The notes under the pieces are model-generated. The model was not told the DNA's origin and ran no database searches. It saw only the letters and a list, made by a program, of their open reading frames with translations. 64,000 nucleotides of DNA from Hemicentrotus pulcherrimus (lineage: Eukaryota; Echinodermata; Echinoidea; Camarodonta; Strongylocentrotidae): positions 68,025-132,024 of the forward strand of contig BEXV01000155.1 in the NCBI GenBank assembly GCA_003118195.1. Direction: 5' to 3'. The position numbers and the translations under genes were made by a program. Position 1 is the stretch's first letter. Every line of letters begins with the position of its first letter. Of the stretch, positions 49,622 through 60,945 are shown one piece after another.

Positions 49622-50312
49622 CTGGAGAAAGGAAGCAAGAAGGAAATATATTGATTGCATGAAGATAATTGGAGGAAGGAGAACAGAAATTCAGAAGCTT
49701 GAACAGGAGACAAAGTGGATACCACCATTGTTTTGTAGAAAGGGTGTCTCTTGTTCAGGAGAGTTAAATAAGTTTGACATCAATCAGAATCAAGACAATG
49801 TACAGGTTCCTGTCTAGTTCAGACCAGTGAAAGTAATATTTAATTGTAATGGATACTTAGAGGTGCCTTCACTTCTTAGGCAAATAAATATCATTGTTTT
49901 GAACACAAATACAGTGTACTATACATGGTGATGTAGTTGATGATGCCCACAGAGTGCCAACAAATTAGTGAATGAAGAGACAAAGAAATTTGCAATAAAA
50001 TCAAAACTTATAGAAGTATACATCCATGACTGCTTGAGCACATGTTCGTTCATTCATATCTCCTTAGATCAATATTAATGTAAAGTTCCTAAAATTCAAT
50101 TTAATTAAATAAGTTCCTGAGCACATGTAAAGAGCATTTATTCCAACTTGTAATGGTTCCTACATGTACATCCGTTAGGAAAAACTTCATTGTCAGACAA
50201 ACCAACATTATTGTTTCTAATAAAATATAACAATTGCTAACTGACTTTAATCATAAGCAAGCCGATCTCTTGAATCTTCATTTTTAACAAAAGTTATAAT
50301 TTCTGAACTCAC
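49622..50312 (-). other. Intron between exons 17 and 18
   Basis: 691 bp, nothing recognised. Confidence 0.8.
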
Positions 50313-50440
50313 TTTGAACGTTTGAGTGGTGATCCCTTGGATGGCAGGTCAGGGTCAGAGGTCAAACTCTCAAAGGTCAAGCCAACATGGTTGAGCTCGT
50401 CAATCTTGGTGTTGAATCCATCATACTTGTTCTGCACAGG
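50313..50440 (-). CDS. MACF1: Rod exon 17 (helix B plus start of Ser-rich loop)
   Basis: 128 bp, phase 0 in and phase 2 out (donor AA|GTGAGT). It encodes PVQNKYDGFNTKIDELNHVG then SDPDLPSKGSPLKRS. It is homologous to the first part of exon 6 (KEVNEYRPNVDELNELG). The SPLK motif is a full proline-directed S-P-x-K consensus inside the loop. Confidence 0.87.
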
Positions 50441-50974
50441 CTGTGTAGGGTGAAAAGTAATAATTGATTTAAATCAATGACGGTCAAGTACCTACATGTA
50501 TAAAAGAAGGAACTCTTCAGGGTGAATAGTACCGGTAAACAATTATTGACTGCTGGGAGGGGCATGGTTAAAACTATTGCACAGAGGTGAACTCAAAACT
50601 GTGCTGTGCCTGAAGACAGCATCAACGGGCAACAGGAAAGCTCAAGGACACTATGATGAACCCACGTTTATGACATATTAGCATGAGCAGACAAAAACTT
50701 GAAGCCACAAGGGTGTGCAAGTGTTCCTCCCACATCTGTTCTTGATGCAGGCTCAGGTTCAGGTGTAAACACTCTGCTCCTCGGAAAGAACAAACATTAA
50801 ATGGAGGTCTCATTTGTAGGAGATTCATACCCTACACTTCTAGCAAACAGTAGGGTCTAGACCCGTTGTTTAGGTCGACTACAATACACAACTGGGAATC
50901 TTGAAATCATCATTGTCAAAGACTGCATAGCCCTTTGAAGATTACAAGAAGAACAACAAGGGTCAAGACCTCAC
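50441..50974 (-). other. Intron between exons 16 and 17
   Basis: 534 bp, nothing recognised. Confidence 0.8.
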
Positions 50975-51134
50975 CATGTACTGTTGGAGCTGTTGCTCGA
51001 TGACCTGAGGCTCGAGGGCAATGAGAGGGAGACGGTCAGTCGTGTCCTCCATCTGGTCAAGCCATTCCTGGACTGATTTGAGCAGACCGTTAAACTTGTC
51101 TTGTGTCTCCTGTCGCTGCTGCAACTGGTTGTTC
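50975..51134 (-). CDS. MACF1: Rod exon 16 (spectrin repeat, second half)
   Basis: 160 bp, phase 2 in and phase 0 out, NNQLQQRQETQDKFNGLLKS then VQEWLDQMEDTTDRLPLIAL and QQLQQYM|GTGAGG. It has the same length and phases as exon 5. Confidence 0.9.
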
Positions 51135-51537
51135 CTGAATAATGGAAAGAAACAATGACAAATTATTTCAACTCCTTACCAGTTTTAGCCGTCAATGGAA
51201 CAATCGGTGGAGCACCACAATTGACTCTCATTCACACCTGACAGGCCACTCTTTCAACGTACTTCCACTTTCAAATGTCTGAAATGGAGTTCGATAGTGG
51301 ATATCCCCTTTGCACAAGACGCAAATTATGAGAGATGACTACTTTCTTTAGGGGGGTCAATGAAATGATTTAGGGGGCAAGAGATTTCCTTTATTTCAGT
51401 GATTCTTTCTTCTAGAATTCCATGATGTTTATTTGACTGGGAAAAATGAAACTTGATTCCAGGTTTTCCCTGATTACCAGGATACCTGAAAACTCTGCTT
51501 GGAAAATAGGTTGTTTCTGGTGAATGCTACTACCCAC
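51135..51537 (-). other. Intron between exons 15 and 16
   Basis: 403 bp, nothing recognised. Confidence 0.8.
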
Positions 51538-51704
51538 CTTCTCTTCAAGAGAGCCTCCAGGATGTCCCAGTTCTTGCTGAGGTTGGTGACGGTATCAGCA
51601 ATACGAGAGGTATCCGATGTCTTAGGATCCCTGGTGATCTCCTGGCCAAGACGCTTGATGTCCTGGTAGGTGTAGCGATGCTCATCAATGTCTCGCTGGT
51701 AATC
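51538..51704 (-). CDS. MACF1: Rod exon 15 (spectrin repeat, first half)
   Basis: 167 bp, phase 0 in and phase 2 out, DYQRDIDEHRYTYQDIKRLG to LEALLKR plus two bases before GTGGGT. It has the same length and phases as its homologue exon 4. Confidence 0.92.
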
Positions 51705-51895
51705 CTGGAGTAGAAGAAAGCGGGAATGAATAAAGTACATGAAACTGTACATCATCATCGTTATTTAAGAGTTGCAGCCAAGATGACGTTCACTCCTCAA
51801 TGCCTCAATTACAGGCAATTACATAAAATTGTTGAATTACCACAATTATCAAATGCTGCTCAAGGGAGATAAGAAAAGAGGTAATATGCCCTTAC

Positions 51896-52213
51896 CATCA
51901 GCCTAGAGCCCATTTCTAGTAGATCCATGCGGAGCAGCTCCTTGGACTCCATCCTGTCGATCATCGGCAGGAGCCAATCTTCAAAGGCATCCACGTCGCT
52001 CTGGAGCTGGTTCATCTTCACCAACATCTTCTGCAGGTAGTCGCCATGGTTACGGATGCTGGATGATATCTTGCCATAGCGGGCGTTGAGGTTGTCCAGT
52101 TTGGATTGGACATTGCGGGCCAACTGGGCGTCACTGCTGGCAATCAAGGTCTCCGCCCGATCGTTGAGGGCATCGATCATTGGTTTGTGGGTATCAATGT
52201 CAGATTGGACGTA
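51896..52213 (-). CDS. MACF1: Rod exon 14 (spectrin repeat)
   Basis: 318 bp, 106 codons, phase 0/0, from YVQSDIDTHKPMIDALNDRA to GSRLM|GTAAGG. The acceptor follows a T-rich tract (TTTTTTTTATACCAAATAG). It is homologous to exon 3. A 3.3-kb intron with an assembly gap separates it from exon 13, so an unseen alternative exon there cannot be excluded. Confidence 0.9.
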
Positions 52214-55200
52214 CTATTTGGTATAATTTTTTTTATAAAATAATTTTACAGTGAGAGAAAAAGTGAGAAGAAAAAGAGCATTAGTTCCGATACAACATGT
52301 TTCTGCTCCCTGCAAACTTTTACATTTTTATGAACTCTTTAAACCCTCCCCACCCCCTCCCAAAAAAAAAAGAATACAAACTTTAATTATATATGTATAA
52401 GTATTGTTTTGGCTTTGTACATTCAAGATGTATATATGTATGTATATTCAAGATCAAACAGTTCTCTAGCATGGTCAAGAAATTGTCTGGAATTCTGGTA
52501 CTCATATAAAAACTGCAATTTGAACCTTTGAGTAGATCAATACCTTTAGTTCAACCGACAAATCTAATGTTAACTTACATATATAAACGTATATATTTAA
52601 CGTAATTATTGTGTACACATGTATCTGTCATATGCGCATCATGTGACGAGAAATAGCCATAAAGGGCCTCTTGTAGATGAGCAGATTTCCATCTGGGGGA
52701 GTACATGTACATGTTCATGACATAATGATCCATGAACACAAGTACATTTCATGAATAGAACATACAGCAGATGACATCACAAACGATAAAATAAAACTTT
52801 ATTGTAATAACAGAAATGAATGTGTTATAAGTATTGGTGCTCAATGATGGCATCATTACATGACTGATATTGATTTCACAAATATTCGTCACTTCTTCAG
52901 AAGACCTTGGGTAGACTCTGGTAGAAGATAAGAAACCTAACATATACTGCCATATTGGAATTTCTGGTTAAACTATGGTGCCCTTGGTGGCATAAAGACT
53001 CTTTTCCTTCAGGGCTGCGCCCCACAGTCAGGGCACAGTCTTGCACCCCTTAGTCACATCACCTCAGGAACCTTAGTTCCCACAAGACACTCTCATGACG
53101 GTATATATTTGTATACCGGTAATATCATTGAGATACAAACNNNNNNNNNNNNNNNNNNNNNNNNNNNNNNNNNNNNNNNNNNNNNNNNNNNNNNNNNNNN
53201 NNNNNNNNNNNNNNNNNNNNNNNNNNNNNNNNNNNNNNNNNNNNNNNNNNNNNNNNNNNNNNNNNNNNNNNNNNNNNNNNNNNNNNNNNNNNNNNNNNNN
53301 NNNNNNNNNNNNNNNNNNNNNNNNNNNNNNNNNNNNNNNNNNNNNNNNNNNNNNNNNNNNNNNNNNNNNNNNNNNNNNNNNNNNNNNNNNNNNNNNNNNN
53401 NNNNNNNNNNNNNNNNNNNNNNNNNNNNNNNNNNNNNNNNNNNNNNNNNNATAACTACTCTTATCACTATATCACATGAATACTGAATGTAAAATGAATA
53501 TAACCTGCATTAAGTAATTCAATCATTAATATAACAAACATATTTTTAGAACTACATTTATATTGTAATCATCAATTTGTACAATCGATGAGGCAGTTTT
53601 AGAAACAATTAGTAAACAGCATTACAAACCAAAATGCAAAAATGGAATAGATGGAATGATAATAAGATTTAGAAGTTGATGTAAATAGATTGTTAGAATG
53701 AAGTTTAAAGACCAAGCTCACCCAGTAAAACGATGTGTTTTGCATAAATTCCCATGTTCTGCAACTCTGTTGTTTCATTTTTTATCAAATTATCAATCAA
53801 GCAAGGACATCAGGGAGAGAGTAGGATTTTGTTTATAACAGTTGAAAATAAAAACCATGGTGACGAAGAAAAAAATTAAGAATTGAAGAATGGAGGCGTG
53901 AGTAGCAACAGACATACATGTACAGTGAACAACTAAATTATTCATAGCTTACAAAGTTTTGTAATTGTTTCAGTTTGTTAAAAATTTATTTGTCCCAATT
54001 TATGTTTCTTGGAAAATGTGACATGTTCAGGCTTATACCTAGAAGTAGTCAACAAAGGCCCTAATCAAACAAGTCCACCTTTCATTCTCGAGTTACGGAA
54101 AACAAAAAAAACATAAAATTGACATGGGGTATGAATAATTCAGTTGTAACTGTACATGTGCACGAGAACAAGAGCATCATACAAGAGAAATAAGGCCAGA
54201 ACACAAGCAAGAAATAAGAGAGATCAGGATAGAACTGCTGTTGAAAAAGATCATCGGCAAGAAACAGCGCACAATACTGCAAACACCAAAGGAAAACAAA
54301 TTTACATTTACATTTTTTAAATCTGAAAAGTGAAAATGTAGTATTTTTTCTAGAAATAAACTCAAATGAAAAAAAATAGTCTTGCTCTTTATATATGTAT
54401 CTTATAACAAAGATCCATTTGAATTAATATTACAACCAAACAAGGTTCAAATTGATTTTTGTAGCACGCCGTTTGTTGTGATTTAGGAGTCTACACTAAC
54501 AATTGAAGTGTATAAACTGAACACCTAACTTTAAAGGCCTATTTGCATGATGAGAACCCCAAACTACAGACCTGTCGTACATATAGAGCTACACAGGTTT
54601 ATTGTATAGAGGGGCAAAATTGAAATAAACTCTGCGAACTGTGCAAACAATATCAATAAAGTAATTCTCTCTCTCAGGTTTCACTGCATACTAAAGATAT
54701 AATCATACCACAAATTCTTGGAGGGAATCTAAATATCCTTCTTCCACAAGCTGAAATTAAAAAGGTCATTGAACTTAAATAAAAGCCATACAAATAAATC
54801 TAGCAAACGATAAGAAAAGAAAGTATTTCTTGAAGCAACAAAAAACGGGTAATTGAAAGCAAAGCCATATAAATAATAAATGAGCCAAAAAGAATAGAGA
54901 AATGCCAGAAGTGATACATGTAAGCCTTTCCCCCAATGTAAAAGGGATTCCCAAATTATAATTTTATCAGGGTAAAAGGACTGTTAAATATGCATTATCA
55001 AAAGGAACTATTATGAAGACCTACATATGAATGCACTTCTAAAACTACTTTTGCTAAGAATTTCTCTAAGTTTCTAAAAGCAGCAGCATTCTTTGGAGTA
55101 ATTTATAGCTCTTTCTCTGTATAACTTTTAAGTAAATCAATAAAACTAGTATCAGCAAAATACCTGTTCCACTTCTTTTCAATTTCCTAACAAATAAATG

Positions 55201-55540
55201 CAGTTAACTTTACCAACATATTTAAAACATATATTAGAAATATACTTTCATGCTCTAGTGAAAATTGCTCCATAGTTAATTTATAACACTAACCCGTAGC
55301 TACAACACTTGAGCATATATAATATGTATTACTCACCCTTAAATATATCTTAACCTAAAGTAACAAGAAGTCCCAAGCCTATCCCTAACTCTACTATCTT
55401 TGACAAAATATTGTTATAACAAAAAAAGTCCCAAGATATAATATCACCAAAGGAAATATTGCCAGTAAAAATGGGGATGGGGAAGACATAAACAGAGGAG
55501 ATCTGAGAACACCAGCGAGGAGTAAGAAGCTTGATCTTAC
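52214..55540 (-). other. Intron between exons 13 and 14
   Basis: 3.3 kb, A+T-rich, interrupted by the 310-N gap. No coding signal was seen in the known part. Confidence 0.8.
53141..53450. other. Assembly gap (310 N)
   Basis: Unknown sequence inside the intron between exons 14 and 13. Confidence 1.
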
Positions 55541-55755
55541 CTTGTGATCCTGCAGGAGTTCTAGGAGAGCTTCCTTGCGGATGATGATGGGGGCGTTGAC
55601 TACCCTACTGGTGTTCTTCTCAGCTTGCTCCAGCCAGCGTTGGAGGTTCTCAATGCTGTCCTGAACGCTGTGAGACTGAGAGAGCATGCTCTGTAGCTGG
55701 TTGCTACGATCGGCAAGCTGTGCTTCCATCTCGCTGTACTTATCTGACACATCAC
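55541..55755 (-). CDS. MACF1: Rod exon 13 (spectrin repeat, second part)
   Basis: 215 bp, phase 1 in and phase 0 out. The shared codon is Arg, giving RDVSDKYSEMEAQLADRSNQ, then LQRWLEQAEKNTSRVVNAPI and ELLQDHK|GTAAGA. With exon 12 it makes a 110-residue repeat matching exon 2 along its length. Confidence 0.92.
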
Positions 55756-56261
55756 CTAGTTTTTGGAAGAGAATGACGATATCATCTATGGTAATGATGA
55801 TCACATTAATAAAGGATGGTGATGATTATCATGATAATGATAATGACGTTTATGATATGATGACTACGATGATGAGGATGATAACAATAACAAAGATGAT
55901 TGAATAATAATGAGAATTAAAAAAATATACATATATATTCATTTGTAAAGCGCAATAACTATGTGGATATATTCTACTGCGCTGCAAGAGCTCGTAAATG
56001 CTTTGCTATACATGTACATACTACATGAACAAGTGAGTTTTCAGTCTTGATTTTTTTAAATCTAGTGACAGTGCTTTCTTTATTTCTTTGGTAATCTATT
56101 CCATAATCTAGGGGCAGCATATGGTTTTATATGGGGGTATTTGCAACATAAATGTGTCTTGTGTACTACGAAGGTTACAACCATGGGTTTGAGACTTGAT
56201 ATTGAAGAATTCAACAATTCAACAAATGCTATCCTGTACGCTGATCTGAGAGTTAACTTAC
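55756..56261 (-). other. Intron between exons 12 and 13
   Basis: 506 bp: a GATGAT-rich stretch (about 55780-55910) and the unclassified repeat at 55940-56125. Confidence 0.8.
55940..56125. repeat. Unclassified dispersed repeat with AAAGCGC/GCGCT ends
   Basis: TTGTAAAGCGCAATAACTA ... CTACTGCGCTGCAAGAGC followed by GAGTTTTCAGTCTTGATTTT ... GGTAATCTATTCCATAATCT. The composition and AAAGCGC words resemble SINE tails; the family was not identified. Confidence 0.45.
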
Positions 56262-56376
56262 GGACAGTGCCGGTGACATCATCCTTGACTGCGTCCTGTG
56301 AAGCAGCTAGATCCTTGCCGTGTCCTTTGAGCTTCTCTACGTCCTTGGTGTGGAGGACAATCTGGTCATGGAGGTC
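56262..56376 (-). CDS. MACF1: Rod exon 12 (spectrin repeat, first part)
   Basis: 115 bp, phase 0 in and phase 1 out. The acceptor is TTTTTGTAG and the donor C|GTAAGT. It encodes DLHDQIVLHTKDVEKLKGHG and ends DVTGTV plus one base. It is homologous to the first third of exon 2 (ALGDEVLMHSKDVETAKEAG). The intron after it is absent from exon 2, so one copy gained or lost an intron after the duplication. Confidence 0.88.
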
Positions 56377-56891
56377 CTACAAAAACAAACCATAATAATT
56401 GCATGGACATTATTGATTACTTTGAACACTCAAAAAGTGCTTGAACTTGGTGTCTTTCTCTATTTCTTGTCTGATGTCCTTGGAGTATATCACAGAATTA
56501 AACAATGACTGAACCATAAATCAATTTTTTTCAAACCCAATACCATTTTGAAATTTTGTGGATAAAAATACATCATATAACTTCTTTATTGTGGATAATG
56601 TACATGAACAAAAGTAAGGAGATGGATTACTGTTACATTTACACTTATACATGTACAAGTGTGAAATTGAATAAGGGGTTAAAAGGCACAACTACTGTCC
56701 TGTCCAGCATAAAATAAACTAACATATATAACAAAGACTTCAAAGTTTTATTTGAACTGAATTCTTGGTTACTCTTTCTTCATAAGCCCCCCTGTGCAGG
56801 TATATATAGCATGTCAGCTAAAATTAACTTCTACGATACTGAAGAAATGAACTCCAACCCCACCACAAACACCACCAGCACACTTGCGTAC
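56377..56891 (-). other. Intron between exons 11 and 12
   Basis: 515 bp, nothing recognised. Confidence 0.8.
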
Positions 56892-57212
56892 CTTGAGCTT
56901 CTCCATCTGAGCGTGGATGTTCTCTGGCTCCGTGGCGATGGGTTCCCTCATCACATCAGAGAGCTTAGCATGAGCCTCGGTGATCCATGGCAGGACGACG
57001 TCGCAAGAGTTCTCCCACTTCTGTTGCTTACCAACCAGGCCCTTGAGAGTTTTGTAGTGGTCTCTTGCCTGGTTGCGCAGCCGGGTGTAGCGGTCGTAGG
57101 CGTCAGCCAGCTCATCCCGGATGACGTTGGAGTCGGGAGTCTCAGCGAACGTGCGGTTGAACTGAGATGGGAGGGCAGATGTGCGGTATTCAGAGAGTAT
57201 CTGCTTGAATGC
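56892..57212 (-). CDS. MACF1: Rod exon 11 (spectrin repeat, start of super-repeat copy 2)
   Basis: 321 bp, 107 codons, phase 0/0, exactly the length of exon 1. It starts AFKQILSEYRTSALPSQFNR and ends with a helix-B start EPIATEPENIHAQMEKLK before GTACGC. The EPIATEPE segment is identical in exon 1. It was found by translating the minus strand between the splice sites; no ATG opens it. Confidence 0.92.
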
Positions 57213-57718
57213 CTGTGAAGTAGAAGAGAATAAATTATAGTGTAATAATAACTGGATTCATACTGTGCATTTGCCCAAGGATACAAATCAATTTACATGT
57301 GGTAAGAATGTATACTAAATAATGTATTTACACTCAAGAGATATATCTGAACTATGTAGCTATGATGAAAATCATGGGACGAACCATGGTTGAATGAATG
57401 GATGTGATTAAGAAATGCTTTCACACAAGAAAATCTTCTGTATGATGGAGTAATATTAGTTTACAAACAGGTTTGTTTGATACAAAGAGGAATTTTCAAC
57501 ACTGCTTTATGATATACTATGATATCTGAAGGGGTGATCAAATGATATGCACAAAAAAAATTCTTAAATGTTCATAATCTAATGGACAATTTCAACACTT
57601 TTGGTCAAAAGAAAATACTCAATACTATTATGTTACTTAGCTTTTGGGCTGTTGGGATATTTTGGTAATTTTTGTTTACATCAATGGAGAAATCTGAGTA
57701 GTAATTAGAGAAACAAAC
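57213..57718 (-). other. Intron between exons 10 and 11
   Basis: 506 bp, nothing recognised. Confidence 0.8.
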
Positions 57719-58150
57719 CTTTTCGTTGTCAATGTACTTGTGTCCAGCCCTGTTGATGAACTTGAGGTCTCCCTTATGATCACTGATGTCCTCCATCAGT
57801 TCCTTCTCCTCCTCAATCTGCTGGTTGAGCGCCTTCAGGTCGTTGCGTCTTCCATCAGGGCGCATCAGCTTCTCGTTCCTCTGTTCTGCCTCCAGGAGCC
57901 AGTCACTGAACTCTGCAAACTCTTCCCTGTACCTCTCGAGGTCATCGAGGGCGGCAGTGAGCTTGTCTCGTCGGCTGAGGGACTGCATGTTGGCTGCATC
58001 AAAGCGTTTCTTGAGATCGTCGCGGTCCTGCTGCAGGCTCTTGGCATCCTCAGGCGCAAGCTTGCCATCAAACTCACGCAGGAGGATGGTCACCTCGTTG
58101 ACAGCCTGGCTGACTTGAGGTTCGTGGTCAACGATGTCCTCATGCAGAGA
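57719..58150 (-). CDS. MACF1: Rod exon 10 (spectrin repeat plus start of the next)
   Basis: 432 bp, 144 codons, phase 0/0, the largest internal exon here. It reads SLHEDIVDHEPQVSQAVNEV, then FAEFSDWLLEAEQRNEKLMR in helix A, and continues into the next helix B (DISDHKGDLKFINRAGHKY), ending NEK|GTTTGT. It closes super-repeat copy 1 and leads into exon 11, a close homologue of exon 1. An analogous exon should therefore precede exon 1 outside the window. Confidence 0.92.
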
Positions 58151-58186
58151 CTGCAAGGAAACATTTGGGAAATTCATTATCTATTT

Positions 58187-58269
58187 TGACCCTTTGACCT
58201 CTGAATTATCTCATTCCAATAAGATTAAACAGATCTTCAGGCATCTGGCTGCTGTAGGCACTGGGTTAA
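58187..58269. repeat. TTAACCC-type short element, copy C
   Basis: TTGACCCTTTGACCTCTGAA ... CTGTAGGCACTGGGTTAA, in the intron between exons 10 and 9. It follows copy A in length and ends. Confidence 0.55.
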
Positions 58270-58461
58270 AATCAAAGCTTTAGACATACATGTACTGTAT
58301 TCAAAGATAGCATACACATGCAACATATTTGACCGAATTTTATTTTATCACTTTCTTTTGGCTGTTGAACTAACCCATTACTTTAACTCTTTTTTTCTTT
58401 CAGGTACAGCTGTACATCATCCACATTTTTCACACACAATGGGCCATTCAGATATCACAAC

Positions 58462-58563
58462 TACAGTGAAACCTGAACAGAAAGACCACCTGAGGGAGAC
58501 AAGTAAAGCAGTCGGTATAGTCGGGTGGTCTTTCTATATGTCACTAAAGCAGGTTTGACTGTA
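58462..58563. repeat. Short Tc1/mariner-like MITE
   Basis: About 100 bp with inverted ends TACAGTGAAACCTG and CAGGTTTGACTGTA and an inner inverted pair AGAAAGACCACC / GGTGGTCTTTCT. Flanking TA dinucleotides fit a TA target site. It lies in the intron between exons 10 and 9. Confidence 0.65.
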
Positions 58564-58604
58564 CTTTGAGTGGGATTGAAATTGGACTATCTCTGAGGAC
58601 TTAC

Positions 58605-58751
58605 ATTGTGTCGTTGGAGTTGAGTGTCCAATGGTTTGATCTGCTCACTGATAGGTTGTTGAACTCCAAGTTTCTGCTCAGTCTTTGACATCCAGTCCTT
58701 GAGGTCATCAACCTGTGTCAGAGTTTCACCAAGGCGACGGCTCAAGAGAGA
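58605..58751 (-). CDS. MACF1: Rod exon 9 (spectrin repeat, helix A)
   Basis: 147 bp, 49 codons, phase 0/0, SLLSRRLGETLTQVDDLKDW at the start and LDTQLQRHN|GTAAGT at the end. The donor is a consensus site that would also read as codons Val-Ser, so frame alone does not reveal it; the exon 10 junction and spectrin spacing support it. Confidence 0.87.
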
Positions 58752-58987
58752 CTGTAGGGAAAGGGAATGAAGTGACAGATGAGTTGCTAATCCTAACCAC
58801 TCATCACAATCATTAATCCTGATCAATAATCCCAATATCATAATATTAATCATTTATCCTAACCACAAATCCAATTTGCTCATCCTAACCACTGAAGGTA
58901 TGACAACCACTAGTCCTGATCATTAATCTGATGATACACTAATCTTAATCCCCAATCTCAATTACTAATCCTAATCCCTAAACTCAC

Positions 58988-59221
58988 CTTCTGCTCCTTA
59001 TCGGCCTTGACCCTATTGATGGTCTGCTCCAGGTCATTCTTCTTCTGCTTCACGCCGGATGCGAGGTCGTCATAACGATTCTTCAGGTCCACGTTCTTGA
59101 TCTGGAGGTTCTGGTTCTGCTCCGGTCTGAGCTTCTTACCCTTGTCCTTGATGAGCTGATCAGCCCCCATTGCAGCATGAGCTACTGGGGCCTGGGACTG
59201 CTGGATAGATTCCTCAACAGC
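58988..59221 (-). CDS. MACF1: Rod exon 8 (spectrin repeat, helices B-C)
   Basis: 234 bp, 78 codons, phase 0/0, from AVEESIQQSQAPVAHAAMGA to ADKEQK|GTGAGT. It is strongly charged, Lys/Gln/Asp-rich coiled coil. Together with exon 9 it forms a 127-residue repeat, longer than the usual 106-111. The corresponding repeat in copy 2 is exons 20+21, with a different intron position. Confidence 0.9.
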
Positions 59222-59718
59222 CTGAGATAGACAATCAATATGTAAGGACGTACATCATTTAAATGTGATCAATGCTCACAAGGTCTCAGTGCTGATAATA
59301 ACTCTAATGACACCATGGAATGACACCATGGAATGTAAACAAGCAAACATAACTACTGTCTATACATGTAAATGTTCATGTACCATGTGTGTGATAGTTG
59401 AATATAATGCAGAATATATTGCACTTTTCTCCATAAAAGGACAAAATTTATGTGATCTAGAAAAAGAAAAAAAAATATTGAAGAGGCATCAAGAAATGGT
59501 TGAGTACAAAAAAAAAGAAAAAGGATTTTACTTTTTGTTATTCTTTAACAAATGGTATTCACAAACACAGATGTCCCAATTATGTACTGTAGTACTAACT
59601 ACACTCCAGCACAGATGTTTGCAGCACGATACAGTTACATTTAAGATCATACTGTCGCTTCAGTTATTCCTCAATTCACTCATTTTCAACCGAGATAGAC
59701 AAAGACAACACACTTTAC
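59222..59718 (-). other. Intron between exons 7 and 8
   Basis: 497 bp. A 159-codon plus-strand frame runs through it but is A+T-rich and unrecognised. Confidence 0.8.
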
Positions 59719-59966
59719 CTGGATCTTGTCAAACTCCACCATGAGATTGTCTAGGTCATCTTCGTTGGCAAAGTCCAGCTGAGGGACGCTCTGGGCCAGC
59801 TCGACCTCTGTAACCTGGACCCAGTCCAGAAGCTCATCCACAGGCTTGCTACGCTCCGTCAGGGCCAGGGCAGTGTCCAGCTCATCGTCACGCTCATCGA
59901 TCTTGATGTCCAGGGCGTTGTAGCGGCGGTTGATGTCGCCTAGCTGTCGCTGGATCTCAGACTCTT
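59719..59966 (-). CDS. MACF1: Rod exon 7 (spectrin repeat, second half)
   Basis: 248 bp, phase 1 in and phase 0 out. After the shared Glu codon it reads EESEIQRQLGDINRRYNALD, then the helix-A pattern VDELLDWVQVTEVELAQSVP, ending FDKIQ|GTAAAG. It is homologous to exon 19 (TETQRNLADVNERYQTLGDK). Exons 6+7 total 155 residues because of the inserted loop. Confidence 0.9.
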
Positions 59967-60196
59967 CTGCAAGATCAAAGAGAGACAACAAGGTCAGTAA
60001 AATTCAGAAGAACATGTTACTTGATAAAAACATTCCAAATGGGTTCTGGCAATCACCTTGGTATTGGTGGTCAAATTGTTAACATGAATGTCATACTTGA
60101 AAGTAAATTTATTGTGGGAGATTATTCCATTAAGTTTCCTATTTCTTGTAATCCATTGAGGTAGAAAAAATGTGTTATCATGTCACAGAATCTTAC

Positions 60197-60413
60197 CTTC
60201 CATGAGGCCACTGATGTTGGCATCCTCGAAGGGTCGTCTGAGCTTTGAAGCTGCACTGGTCTGCTTAGGGGTGGAGGTCATGATCTGTGCTGACCTGCGG
60301 TGTGCCCTCATTGGTGCGTTCTGGGCATCATGCAGCATGGTATCCAGTCGGGTGCCTAGCTCGTTCAACTCATCCACGTTCGGGCGATACTCATTGACTT
60401 CTTTCCTCAGAGG
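60197..60413 (-). CDS. MACF1: Rod exon 6 (helix B plus basic, Ser/Thr-rich loop)
   Basis: 217 bp, phase 0 in and phase 1 out (donor GAAG|GTAAGA). It begins PLRKEVNEYRPNVDELNELG (spectrin helix B). An inserted loop of roughly 45 residues follows, with RAHRRSAQIMTSTPKQTSAA, far longer than a normal inter-helix loop. Homologues are exons 17+18, which carry a different serine-rich loop at the same place. The loop is probably disordered; TPK and RRS motifs are candidate kinase sites. Confidence 0.9.
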
Positions 60414-60785
60414 CTGTAAGTGAACAGTTTGAGCACAAAATCACATGTGTTATACTACATTGAAATGATTTTCACTGAAAAGTGTGTGGATGTGCAACAA
60501 AATGGGGATATCTCCTCATTCTATAAGCATAAGATTGTTGCTTGGAGTAAAATTTCCTTTTCGTAAGAGAACTAGATGTCTTTCAAGTATGGTTCACAAG
60601 ATAAACACAAAAATGTGATATTTGCATTCAGCTCACCAAAGTCTTTTTTTAAACAGCTCCAACTTCTTTCCATGCATTTGACAAACTTTGATAATTATCA
60701 CAATTGCTAATGGAAATGCTTCTACTGAAAATTAATACAAGCACTTCAAGCATCTCTTTTCTTTACATGTATATCTTTTCTATAC
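60414..60785 (-). other. Intron between exons 5 and 6
   Basis: 372 bp, nothing recognised. Confidence 0.8.
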
Positions 60786-60945
60786 CTTCAATTCATCATA
60801 CTGTTCCTTGATGTCGTCCAGTTCCTTGGCTACGGGCCTGAAGCCGTTGAAGCGTCTTTCTACAGGTATGAGCCAGGAGCTGACATCCTTCAGACTGTTG
60901 TTGTAGGCCTGCTGGGCAGCTCGTCTCTCCTCAAGCTGTCTGGAT
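60786..60945 (-). CDS. MACF1: Rod exon 5 (spectrin repeat, second half)
   Basis: 160 bp, phase 2 in and phase 0 out. It reads [R]SRQLEERRAAQQAYNNSLKD then WLIPVERRFNGFRPVAKELD, ending ELK|GTATAG. Exons 4+5 make one 109-residue repeat. The homologue exon 16 is exactly 160 bp. Confidence 0.9.

Larger units (their letters stand above)
58151..58604 (-). other. Intron between exons 9 and 10
   Basis: 454 bp with the TTAACCC element copy C and the Tc1-like MITE at 58462-58563. Confidence 0.8.

Noticed and set aside
57740..58189. 149-codon plus-strand frame
   Set aside because: Antisense shadow of exon 10, whose minus-strand frame has spectrin repeat structure and matching splice phases. The same applies to plus-strand frames over exons 22, 25, 11 and 3.
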